The notes under the pieces are model-generated. The model did not search any database. It saw only the letters and a list, made by a program, of their open reading frames with translations, and was not told the origin of the DNA. DNA of 51,006 nucleotides, taken from positions 1 to 51,006 of the forward strand of contig DATKSG010000026.1 in NCBI GenBank assembly GCA_035531775.1. Direction: 5' to 3'. Origin of the DNA: DATKSG01 sp035531775. Its GTDB lineage: Bacteria; Actinomycetota; Acidimicrobiia; Acidimicrobiales; UBA8190. The position numbers were made by a program, and so were the translations under genes. Positions 15,566-22,735 of this stretch are shown one piece after another; the first letter of the stretch is position 1; each line of letters opens with the position of its first letter.

Positions 15566-17383
15566 GTGGCCGAGTTCGTGAGCCTCCTGGTCGCCGGGGT
15601 GGTGACCGGCTCCATCTATGCCGTGAGCGCTACGGGGCTGGTGGTCACCTACAACACCACCGGCATCTTCAACTTCGCCCACGGGGCCATGGGCATGGTG
15701 CTCGCCTACCTCTTCTGGCAGCTGTGGCAGGGCTGGCACCTGCCGGTGCTCGCCGCCCTGGCCCTGGTCCTGCTGGTGGCGGCACCACTGCTCGGCGCTG
15801 TGGTCGAGCGCGCCGTGATGCGGCCGCTGTACGGGGCCACCGCCAACGTCAGGCTGGCCGTGACCCTCGGGCTCCTTCTCGTCCTGGTGGCACTGGGGTC
15901 GACGTTGTGGCCCCCGACCAACGTCTACAACGTCCCCGAGTTCTTAAACGGCCACAACCTGTCGGTCGGGGGCGTGAACCTGTCGGCCGAGCAGCTCGTC
16001 ACCTTGGCCGTGGCGGCCCTGTCCGCCATCGGGTTGCGCTTGTTCTTCACCCGTTCGCTGGCCGGCGTCTCCATGAGGGCCGTGGTCGACGACCCGGATC
16101 TGGCCCGGCTGGCGTGCACGCCGGCCGGACGCATCTCGTCGTATGCCTGGATGATCGGCGTCTTCTTCGCCGCCGTGGCCGGCATCCTGCTGGCGCCGAC
16201 CACCATGAACCAGCTCCAGCTCACCGAGCTCGTCATCTACGGCTACGCCGCGGCCGTGGTCGGGCGGCTGCGCAGCATCCCGCTCACCTTCGTGGGAGCC
16301 ATGGTCCTCGGCGTGGCCGACTCCATGGCCGTGGGCTACGTCCCCACCTCGGTGCTCTCCGACGTCACGGCGGCGCTTCCCATGGCCCTGCTCCTGGTCG
16401 TGCTGTTGGTCCTCCCCGAGGTCCGGCTGCGCGCCGGGCGCCAGGCCCAGGCCCAGCCGGCCAAGGCGGCGGGCGCCGCCTCGACGGCGGGCGGGGCGGC
16501 GCTCTTGGTGGCCGTGACGGCAGTGCTGGCCGCCGTGCTGCACGGGGACAACTTGTTCACCCTGGGCGACGTCCTGGTCCTGTCGTTAGCCGCATTGTCA
16601 CTCGTGCCCTTGTCGGGATTCGGGGGCCAGGTGTCGCTGTGCCAGTTCACCTTTGTCGGTCTCGGCGCTCTGGCCATGCACTGGGTGGACGGCGGCCGCT
16701 CGGTGCTCGGGCTGCTCGCCGCCGTGGGCTTGTGCGCGGCGGTGGGCGTGGTGGTGGCCATCCCCGTGCTCCGCCTTCGGGGGCTGTACCTGGCCCTGGC
16801 CACGCTGGCTTTCGCCGTGCTGATGGACAACGTCTTCTTCGTGTCGAGCTCGGTCATGGGCACCGGGGGCACCGTCGCCGTAGGCCGGCCGCAGCTGTTC
16901 TTCGTGCACTTCGCCACCAACGGCCCTTTCGACGTGCTCCTCGCCGTGGTCCTCGGCGCCTGCCTCATCGGCGTGGGGGTGCTCCGACGGGGCCGTCTCG
17001 GCCGGCGCCTGGTGGCCATGTCGGAGTCCCCGGCCGCCTACGCCACCTTGGGGCTCAGCCTGCGGGTCACCAAGCTCGTCGTCTTCGCCCTGTCGGCCGG
17101 CCTGGCCGGCCTGGCCGGTGCCCTCTACGGCGGCCTGTCCACGGCGGTGGGAGCGGCGCAATTCCAGTTCCTCGACAGCATCGTCCTCTTCGCTGCGGTG
17201 ACCCTGGCCGGGATGAACTACCTCTCTGCCGCCATAGCCGCCGGGATCTTCCTCGGACTGGGCCCCGTGGTGGGGGCGCACGTCCCGCAGTTGACCGGCT
17301 TCACCGAGCTGCTGGTGGGGGTGGGCATCGTGAGCATCGGCCGCAACCCGGCCGGCGTGGGCCGGCTCTTCGCCCGTGGTTGA
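15566..17383 (+). CDS. Fused branched-chain amino acid ABC permease (LivH-LivM fusion)
   Basis: 605 residues with two permease domains in one chain. Residues 1-285 are LivH-like: TGSIYAVSATGLVVTYNTTG near the start and a GYAAAVVGRLRSIP loop that contacts the ATPase near 225-240. Residues 310-605 are LivM-like: GFGGQVSLCQ near 350 and the ATPase-contact loop around AYATLGLSL near 490-500. About 16-18 helices are expected. The two permeases are normally separate genes, so this polypeptide probably forms the complete pore alone. It starts with a GTG 44 bases after the binding-protein gene and overlaps the next gene by eight bases. Confidence 0.92.
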   Translation: MAEFVSLLVAGVVTGSIYAVSATGLVVTYNTTGIFNFAHGAMGMVLAYLFWQLWQGWHLPVLAALALVLLVAAPLLGAVVERAVMRPLYGATANVRLAVTLGLLLVLVALGSTLWPPTNVYNVPEFLNGHNLSVGGVNLSAEQLVTLAVAALSAIGLRLFFTRSLAGVSMRAVVDDPDLARLACTPAGRISSYAWMIGVFFAAVAGILLAPTTMNQLQLTELVIYGYAAAVVGRLRSIPLTFVGAMVLGVADSMAVGYVPTSVLSDVTAALPMALLLVVLLVLPEVRLRAGRQAQAQPAKAAGAASTAGGAALLVAVTAVLAAVLHGDNLFTLGDVLVLSLAALSLVPLSGFGGQVSLCQFTFVGLGALAMHWVDGGRSVLGLLAAVGLCAAVGVVVAIPVLRLRGLYLALATLAFAVLMDNVFFVSSSVMGTGGTVAVGRPQLFFVHFATNGPFDVLLAVVLGACLIGVGVLRRGRLGRRLVAMSESPAAYATLGLSLRVTKLVVFALSAGLAGLAGALYGGLSTAVGAAQFQFLDSIVLFAAVTLAGMNYLSAAIAAGIFLGLGPVVGAHVPQLTGFTELLVGVGIVSIGRNPAGVGRLFARG

Positions 17384-18911
17384 CCTGGCCGTCTCCGAGG
17401 TGACGGTCCGCTTCGGCGGTGTCGTGGCCCTCGACGCCGTCAGCCTGGTGGTACCCGGTGGCGAGGTGAGCGGGCTGATCGGTCCCAACGGAGCCGGCAA
17501 GACGACGCTCTTCGATGTCATCACCGGCCTGCGGCGCCCGGCCCATGGGCGGGTGCGACTCGGAAAGCGCGACCTAACCGACGTCGCCCCCCACCTGAGG
17601 GCGCGCCTCGGGCTCGGCCGGACGTTCCAGCGCCTCGAGCTCTTCGGCAGCCTGAGCGCCCGCCAGAACGTCGAGATGGCCCTTGAGGCGCGTCGGCACA
17701 AAGCGCCGGCCACCACCGCCGACGCGCTACTAGAGCGGGTCGGCCTCAGCGAGGTGGCCACCACGGCTGCCGACCTGCTGCCCACCGGCCTGGCCCGACT
17801 GCTCGAGGTGGCCCGTGCCCTGGCCGGCTCCCCGTCGGTGCTCCTGCTCGACGAGCCCAGCGCCGGCCTCGACCGCGACGACACGGCCTCGCTCGGCCGC
17901 CTGCTGGCCGACGTGGCGGCCGAAGGCACCGCCGTGCTCTTGGTCGAGCACGACATGGAGCTGGTGATGGGGGTGTGCTCCCGCGTCACCGTGCTCGATG
18001 CCGGGGTGGTGATCGCGGCGGGTGACCCGGCTTCGGTCCAGGCCGACTCGGCGGTGCAGTTGGCGTACCTCGGCGCCCCGGGCGCGCCGAGCGCCCCCCG
18101 GGGCGCTGTCACCACGGTCCCGCCGCCCCCGCCCCGCTCCGCCCCGGGTGCCATCCTCGAGCTACGCGCCGTCAAGGCCGCCTACGGCCGCATCGAGGTG
18201 GTGCACGGTGTCGACCTGTCGGTGGCTCCCGGCTCGGTCACGGCCCTGCTCGGGCCCAACGGAGCCGGGAAGTCGACGCTGCTCAAGGTGGTGAGCGGGC
18301 GCCTGGCCCCGAGTGCGGGGCAGGTGCTGTTCGAGGGGGCCGATGTCGCCGGTGTCGCCCCCGAGCGCCTGGCCCGCCGGGGGATGTGCACGGTGCCCGA
18401 GGGCCGGGCCGTGTTCCCCAACCTGACGGTGGCCGAGAACTTGCGGATGTTCGGGGCCCGCCAGCCCGGCTCGTCGGGTACGGAGGTGCAGGAGCGCAGC
18501 TACGAGCGATTCCCGGTGCTGGCCGAGCGCCGTCGCCAGCTCGCTGGCCACCTGTCGGGGGGTGAACAGCAGATGCTGGGGCTGGCCCGGGCGCTGGCCA
18601 CCTCCCCGCGCTTGGTGCTGCTCGACGAGCTGTCGATGGGGCTCGCCCCCCTGGTGGTGCGCGAACTGTACGACACGGTGGCGGTGTTGGCTGCCACCGA
18701 AGTGGTGAGCATCCTGCTCGTCGAACAGTTCGCCGCCATGGCCCTGGCCGTGGCCGACGCCGTCGCCGTCATGGTGCACGGCCGCATCGTGCTCGCCGGC
18801 ACGCCGAGCCAGGTCGAGCCCGAGTTGGCCCGGGCTTATCTCGGCCCCGGCTCGCCGCCCTCGCCCGGTTCGTCGCCCTCGCCCGGTTCGTCGGCGGGGG
18901 GGATGAAGTAG
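17376..18911 (+). CDS. Fused branched-chain amino acid ABC ATPase (LivG-LivF fusion)
   Basis: 511 residues with two nucleotide-binding domains. Domain 1 (4-230, LivG-like) has Walker A GPNGAGKTT (36-44) and Walker B LLLDEPSAGLD. Its signature region reads LPTGLARLLEVARAL instead of LSGGQ, a variation I recall from actinobacterial LivG. Domain 2 (about 258-490, LivF-like) has Walker A GPNGAGKST (about 293-301), the canonical signature LSGGEQQ and Walker B LVLLDELSMGL, where Glu replaces the usual Asp-Glu-Pro order. A Pro/Ala linker (240-257) joins them. The asymmetric signatures suggest one dominant hydrolysis site. The GTG start overlaps the permease stop; the Ser/Pro/Gly tail overlaps the convergent thioesterase gene. 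Confidence 0.92.
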   Translation: MVDLAVSEVTVRFGGVVALDAVSLVVPGGEVSGLIGPNGAGKTTLFDVITGLRRPAHGRVRLGKRDLTDVAPHLRARLGLGRTFQRLELFGSLSARQNVEMALEARRHKAPATTADALLERVGLSEVATTAADLLPTGLARLLEVARALAGSPSVLLLDEPSAGLDRDDTASLGRLLADVAAEGTAVLLVEHDMELVMGVCSRVTVLDAGVVIAAGDPASVQADSAVQLAYLGAPGAPSAPRGAVTTVPPPPPRSAPGAILELRAVKAAYGRIEVVHGVDLSVAPGSVTALLGPNGAGKSTLLKVVSGRLAPSAGQVLFEGADVAGVAPERLARRGMCTVPEGRAVFPNLTVAENLRMFGARQPGSSGTEVQERSYERFPVLAERRRQLAGHLSGGEQQMLGLARALATSPRLVLLDELSMGLAPLVVRELYDTVAVLAATEVVSILLVEQFAAMALAVADAVAVMVHGRIVLAGTPSQVEPELARAYLGPGSPPSPGSSPSPGSSAGGMK

Positions 18912-19303
18912 GTCACCTGGGCCTGGGCCACCAAGCGCCCGTCGGCGCTCGAGTGCATGGCCACGGCGATGACAGCCAGCGTGCGGCCCACCTTGAGCAC
19001 GGTGGCCTCGGCCACTACGTCGGCCATGGCCGGCTTGCGCAGGAAGTCGATGTGGAGGCTGGTGGTCACCGACAGGGCCCGGGGCCCGATCCTCGACAGC
19101 ACCGCCGCCCACGAGGAGCTGTCGGCCAGTGCCATGAGCGAAGGGCCCGACACCGTGCCGCCTGGGCGCTCGGTGAGGGCCGACAGCGGCAGCCGCATGC
19201 GCACCCCCCAGTCGGCCACCTCCTCGATGACGTACGGCGGCGGGGTGCGAGGGAAGGCGTCGGCCAGAAAGCGCGCCAGTTCGTCGCTGTCCATCTTCGG
19301 CAC
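18836..19303 (-). CDS. Hotdog-fold acyl-CoA thioesterase (PaaI-like)
   Basis: 155 residues. The hotdog domain (about 20-130) shows GGTVSGPSLMALADSSSWAA, the helix carrying the catalytic acid region in this family, followed by strands SVTTSLHIDFLRKP and VAEATVLKVGRTLAV. It would hydrolyse acyl-CoA or a related thioester in the cytoplasm. The last 18 residues are a DEPGEG repeat encoded on DNA that also encodes the tail of the convergent LivGF ATPase, a 76-base antisense overlap. The start is a GTG at 19303 with a TACGCT box six bases upstream and no ribosome binding site, so the message is probably leaderless; an ATG at 19294 is the alternative. Confidence 0.87.
   Translation of the reverse strand: MPKMDSDELARFLADAFPRTPPPYVIEEVADWGVRMRLPLSALTERPGGTVSGPSLMALADSSSWAAVLSRIGPRALSVTTSLHIDFLRKPAMADVVAEATVLKVGRTLAVIAVAMHSSADGRLVAQAQVTYFIPPADEPGEGDEPGEGGEPGPR
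18857..18892. repeat. 18-base tandem repeat in a two-strand coding overlap
   Basis: GCCCTCGCCCGGTTCGTC is present twice in tandem (18857-18874 and 18875-18892). It encodes the Ser-Pro-Gly tail of the LivGF ATPase on the plus strand and the DEPGEG tail of the thioesterase on the minus strand. Confidence 0.8.
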
Positions 19304-19309
19304 CGCCGC

Positions 19310-19348
19310 AGCGTAGCCAGGCTCCCCGCCGTGCTGGTCGCCTACGCT
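19310..19348. promoter_or_regulatory. Divergent -10 boxes for the thioesterase and amidohydrolase genes
   Basis: On the minus strand TACGCT (19315-19310) ends six bases before the thioesterase GTG. On the plus strand TACGCT (19343-19348) would start transcription near 19355, giving a short leader that contains the AGGAGG of the amidohydrolase gene. No good -35 boxes are visible. Confidence 0.4.
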
Positions 19349-19380
19349 GCAGCGCGCCGCGTGGCGCAGGAGGATCGACT

Positions 19381-20247
19381 ATGGGCATGCCGAAGGATGT
19401 CGGGATCGTGGACCTCATGATCGGTTTCTCGTCCGCCACCTCAGGGCGTCGGTTCCAGTTCCTCCAGCCTCAACTGCGCGACGAAGAGAGCGCCACCATG
19501 GCCACGCCCATCTCCTACATGTTCAAGGGGGATGCCAACGCGTTGGCCGAAGGCGACGACCCCGTGCGGTCAACCTTGGACGCCATGGACCGATTCGGCG
19601 TGGCCGTGGGCATGGTGGGTTTGGCCGGTGAGGTGACCGAACGGGCTCTGGCTGAGCATCCCGACCGCTTCGTGGCCAGCCTGGAGGTGGACCCCAACGA
19701 CATCACCGGCGCCGTGCGCAGCGTGCGCCGGGCCCATGGGTCACACGGGATCAAGGCCGTGACGACCTTTCCGGCCGGGTGCAATCCACAGGTGCCGGTG
19801 AGCGATCGCCGCTACTACCCGCTTTACCAGGTCTGCATCGACCTCGACATCCCCGTCGTGGTGAACGCCGGCATCGCCGGTCCCCGGGTGCCCTCGGCCT
19901 GCCAGGACGTCATGCACTTCGACCAGGTCTGCTACGACTTCCCCGAGCTGCGCATCGTCATGCGCCACGGAGCCGAGCCCTGGCAGGACCTGGCCGTGAA
20001 GCTCATGCTCAAGTGGCCGGGCCTGTACTACATGACCAGTGCCTTCGCCCCGAAGTACTACCCGTCGGCTGTCATCGACTACGCCAATACCCGAGGGGCG
20101 GACAAGGTGATGTACGCCGGGTACCACCCCTTCGGGCTCACACTGGACCGGATCTTCGCGGAGCTGCCGGCGGTGCCCCTGCGCGACCACGTGTGGCCCA
20201 GGTTCCTGCGCGACAACGCCGTGTCGGTGTTCAAGCTCGGAGCGTGA
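19381..20247 (+). CDS. Amidohydrolase-family (TIM-barrel) protein without the usual metal ligands
   Basis: 288 residues, similar in pattern to the amidohydrolase-2 (ACMSD-like) group found widely in mycobacteria. The expected N-terminal His-x-His is replaced by DLMIGF (11-16), the His of strand 5 is replaced in VVVNAGIAG, and the late Asp of the FGSD-type motif is absent from MYAGYHPFG. Only RHGAEPW keeps its histidine. A metal-independent reaction or a non-catalytic role is therefore more likely than classic hydrolysis; this is inference. The ATG has a perfect AGGAGG. The gene is single, between the thioesterase and secreted hydrolase genes. Confidence 0.85.
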   Translation: MGMPKDVGIVDLMIGFSSATSGRRFQFLQPQLRDEESATMATPISYMFKGDANALAEGDDPVRSTLDAMDRFGVAVGMVGLAGEVTERALAEHPDRFVASLEVDPNDITGAVRSVRRAHGSHGIKAVTTFPAGCNPQVPVSDRRYYPLYQVCIDLDIPVVVNAGIAGPRVPSACQDVMHFDQVCYDFPELRIVMRHGAEPWQDLAVKLMLKWPGLYYMTSAFAPKYYPSAVIDYANTRGADKVMYAGYHPFGLTLDRIFAELPAVPLRDHVWPRFLRDNAVSVFKLGA

Positions 20248-20262
20248 CCCGCCAAAGGCGGG
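20248..20262. terminator. Bidirectional hairpin between convergent genes
   Basis: CCCGCC-AAA-GGCGGG fills nearly the whole 16-base gap between the stops of the amidohydrolase (TGA at 20245) and the secreted hydrolase on the other strand. It is a perfect 6-base-pair stem usable in either direction. There is no T-tract. Confidence 0.55.
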
Positions 20263-20263
20263 A

Positions 20264-22654
20264 TCAGAAGCCGGCCAGACCGTCCCAGTTGTAGGAGTAG
20301 TACGGAGGCTGCTGGCCGCCGGGCTCGATCACCATGCCGCCGGGCTCCAAGAAGGCCGACTTCATCTGGCGGGCCAGCAGGGTGCGGCGCGGGAACTCGT
20401 GCGGGTCGTTGCCCACGTTGGGCGGCGTGTCGTCGGTGGGCGCGATCCCCGTCCCGTCCGGATTGGTCTTGGGGTTGTAGGGCCCGGTGTCGAACACGGC
20501 CAAGGCTGAGCCGTTGTACGGGTAGGAGGTGATGGTCGGGATGCCCCAGAACGGGTCCTGGTACGGACCGTAGCGAGCCGCCACCAACGCCGAATGGGGG
20601 TCGGTGGGCAGCTGGCCGCCGACCAGGCCGGCGCCGATAGTCCGGGCCTCGGCCTCGGCTGTGACGTTGGCCACCTGGTGGTCTCCCCAGGCCATCTGCA
20701 GCAGGACCTGATGCGTCGGTGTGTAGGGCAGGCCGCCGGTCATGTGGCTGGCATAACCACCGGGGTCGGAGCGGTCCCACAGGTTCTGGATGAGGTCGAT
20801 GATCAGCATCCGCTGGGACTGGTCCGGGTAGAAGGTGTCGAGGATCTGGGAGTACCCGATGTTGCCCGTAGGGTTGGTGGGGTCGAAGGTGGCCGGATTG
20901 AGCGCAGTGGTAAGCGGCTGGCTGGCCACGTAGTCACTCGAGCGGGGCAGCAGCAGCGCGTAGTCCATGCCGTAGACGCCGAGCGTGCAGTGGCGCACGT
21001 CCACCGATACGGCGCATACGGTGCCGCCGTAGATCCCGCCCTGGCTGTTGCCGTCGTAGTAGACGCCGGCCGGGTCGATGAAGGACTGGCCCACCTTGGG
21101 CCCGCTCGACCACTGGAAGGCCGGGCTGGAGGCGAACCCCTGTGGGTGGAGCATGAGGCGCTGCAGGTACAGGAAGTCGAGCTCACCTTGCTGCACCCGG
21201 TCGGTGAGGATGGGGAAGTAGGAGAGGTCCGACAGCGCCAGGATGGCATTGGGCACATCGGCGCTGGCCATACCGAACCAGTCGGTGGCGCAGTACATCA
21301 TGCCGAACTGGTTGGCCATGTTGGTCTCGGCGTCGGAGTTGATCTCCGAGGCGCCGCCGAACAGGCCGTGGCCGTACTCGACCGGGCGCAACTGCTGGCC
21401 GGCGTCGAAGTTGGTGCGCCCCACGTTGCACAGGAAGTTGGCCTGGTAGTACTGCCCCGGTATCTGATGCGGCACGGCGTCGGGGTTCGGGCCCAGGGCG
21501 AACTGGCCTGGGGTGGGGCAGTCGTCGACCAGGCCGCTGGTCACCCCCTTGCACTTTGTGGGTGGGCTGCACGTCGGCGCGATGAAGCAGGGCACCGTGA
21601 ACTCGCCGCTGATCTGGCGGGCGATTGGGCCGTTCTGCTGTGGGGTGAAGTTGGTGACCGAGGTCACGCTGAAGCCGGGGGAGGAGCCCGCCAGAGCGCC
21701 GGCGCCGAGCTGCTGGGGTGACTCACCGAGCTGGGCGAAGGCCTGGTTGCGGATGGCCAGGAGCCGTCCGGTGACGTTCTGGGTGCTGGCGGTGGTGAAG
21801 TCCCAGGCCAGGTACAGCCCCGAACGGCTCCAGCCGGCCTGGGCCAGCGTGGAGAAGATCCCGTTCATGTGGGCGGTCCTGGGGTCGGTGGCCGGCGCCG
21901 TGCCGTCGCGGTAGGCGGCGAAGGCGGCCGAGGGCGTGGCGCTGGCGCTGGTGTCGGTCTTCAGGCTGCGCAGGGCCACGATGTAGCGGGTGCCGTCGGC
22001 CAGGTTCACGGCCGGGTGGATCATGAGGTCCTGCTGGATGCTGCCCAGCGTGGTGACGAGGCCGGACTCCTGGGTGTACTGGTCGATCTCGACCCATACC
22101 GGCCAGTGCTCGCCGGTCTTGGTGTCGAGGAGGATCACGCCGATGTTGGGATCGGCATTCTCGGCCATGTTGGTGTCCGACGGGAGGTTCGAGGTGGCCA
22201 GGTCGGCGTTCTTGGTCATGCCGGGCACGACCGTGAGGATCTGCGACCCGGCGCTGAATCCGTCACTGCGGTTCCACGAGCTCGGGTCGATGGGCTTGCC
22301 GTTCACGTTCTTCGGCATGGCCAGCACATTCAGGTTGAGTCGCCGGCCCGTGGCGCTCGACGCGTCGGGACGGGTGAAGAAGTCATTGGGGTACGGCAGC
22401 ATGCACTGGGCCGGGTCGATGGGATCGCAGCCGGCCAGGTTCGTGGCGCTGACTCCGGCCCCTTGCCATTGGTCCGAGGCTGGCGCCACCCAGGTGGCGC
22501 TGGCCCGCTGGGCCACGGTGACCGCCGGCAGGACCAGGCCGGCCATGGCCCCTGCTGCGGCCAGCACGGTGGCGCCGCGGGTGACACGCCGGGCCCGGGC
22601 CCAGCGGTGGTGGGGCGCGATGGCCCCCGGACGAAGACTCCTGCGCTTGCCCAT
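20264..22654 (-). CDS. Large secreted alpha/beta-hydrolase-like protein
   Basis: 796 residues. The N-terminus is basic (KRRSLRPG...RARRVTR) and is followed by a hydrophobic stretch (30-48) and an ASA-type cleavage site near 53, so it is exported by Sec. Residues 70-330 look like a beta-rich region. A catalytic module follows, with a GNSQGG nucleophile elbow near residue 536, an Asp in WGDHQV near 657 and a His in NDPHEFP near 750. Paired cysteines in the 375-400 stretch suggest disulfides outside the cell. I do not know the substrate; a lipase or esterase is plausible. A strong sigma-70 promoter lies upstream, and the ATG has GGAAAGGG. Confidence 0.75.
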   Translation of the reverse strand: MGKRRSLRPGAIAPHHRWARARRVTRGATVLAAAGAMAGLVLPAVTVAQRASATWVAPASDQWQGAGVSATNLAGCDPIDPAQCMLPYPNDFFTRPDASSATGRRLNLNVLAMPKNVNGKPIDPSSWNRSDGFSAGSQILTVVPGMTKNADLATSNLPSDTNMAENADPNIGVILLDTKTGEHWPVWVEIDQYTQESGLVTTLGSIQQDLMIHPAVNLADGTRYIVALRSLKTDTSASATPSAAFAAYRDGTAPATDPRTAHMNGIFSTLAQAGWSRSGLYLAWDFTTASTQNVTGRLLAIRNQAFAQLGESPQQLGAGALAGSSPGFSVTSVTNFTPQQNGPIARQISGEFTVPCFIAPTCSPPTKCKGVTSGLVDDCPTPGQFALGPNPDAVPHQIPGQYYQANFLCNVGRTNFDAGQQLRPVEYGHGLFGGASEINSDAETNMANQFGMMYCATDWFGMASADVPNAILALSDLSYFPILTDRVQQGELDFLYLQRLMLHPQGFASSPAFQWSSGPKVGQSFIDPAGVYYDGNSQGGIYGGTVCAVSVDVRHCTLGVYGMDYALLLPRSSDYVASQPLTTALNPATFDPTNPTGNIGYSQILDTFYPDQSQRMLIIDLIQNLWDRSDPGGYASHMTGGLPYTPTHQVLLQMAWGDHQVANVTAEAEARTIGAGLVGGQLPTDPHSALVAARYGPYQDPFWGIPTITSYPYNGSALAVFDTGPYNPKTNPDGTGIAPTDDTPPNVGNDPHEFPRRTLLARQMKSAFLEPGGMVIEPGGQQPPYYSYNWDGLAGF

Positions 22655-22705
22655 GGCCGCCCTTTCCGCCGGTACTAGGTGCCCGCCGCCGCAGACACCG
22701 GGTCA

Positions 22706-22735
22706 TTTATAGAGTCTGACCACGCTCCGCGTCAA
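22706..22735 (-). promoter_or_regulatory. Sigma-70 promoter for the secreted hydrolase gene
   Basis: On the minus strand TTGACG (22735-22730), an 18-base spacer and TATAAA (22711-22706) match the housekeeping consensus better than any other site in the window. The -35 box overlaps the stop of the valS gene. Transcription would begin about 44 bases before the ATG at 22654. Confidence 0.7.

Noticed and set aside
15478..17403. A 641-residue open frame overlapping the fused permease
   Set aside because: It is a frame shadow: Arg/Gly/Pro-rich with no motif, while the other frame reads as a membrane permease with clear family motifs.
16598..18175. A 525-residue antisense frame across the permease and ATPase genes
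   Set aside because: Composition is typical of the antisense of GC-rich codons (Arg/Ser/Thr/Pro-rich), with no recognisable domain.
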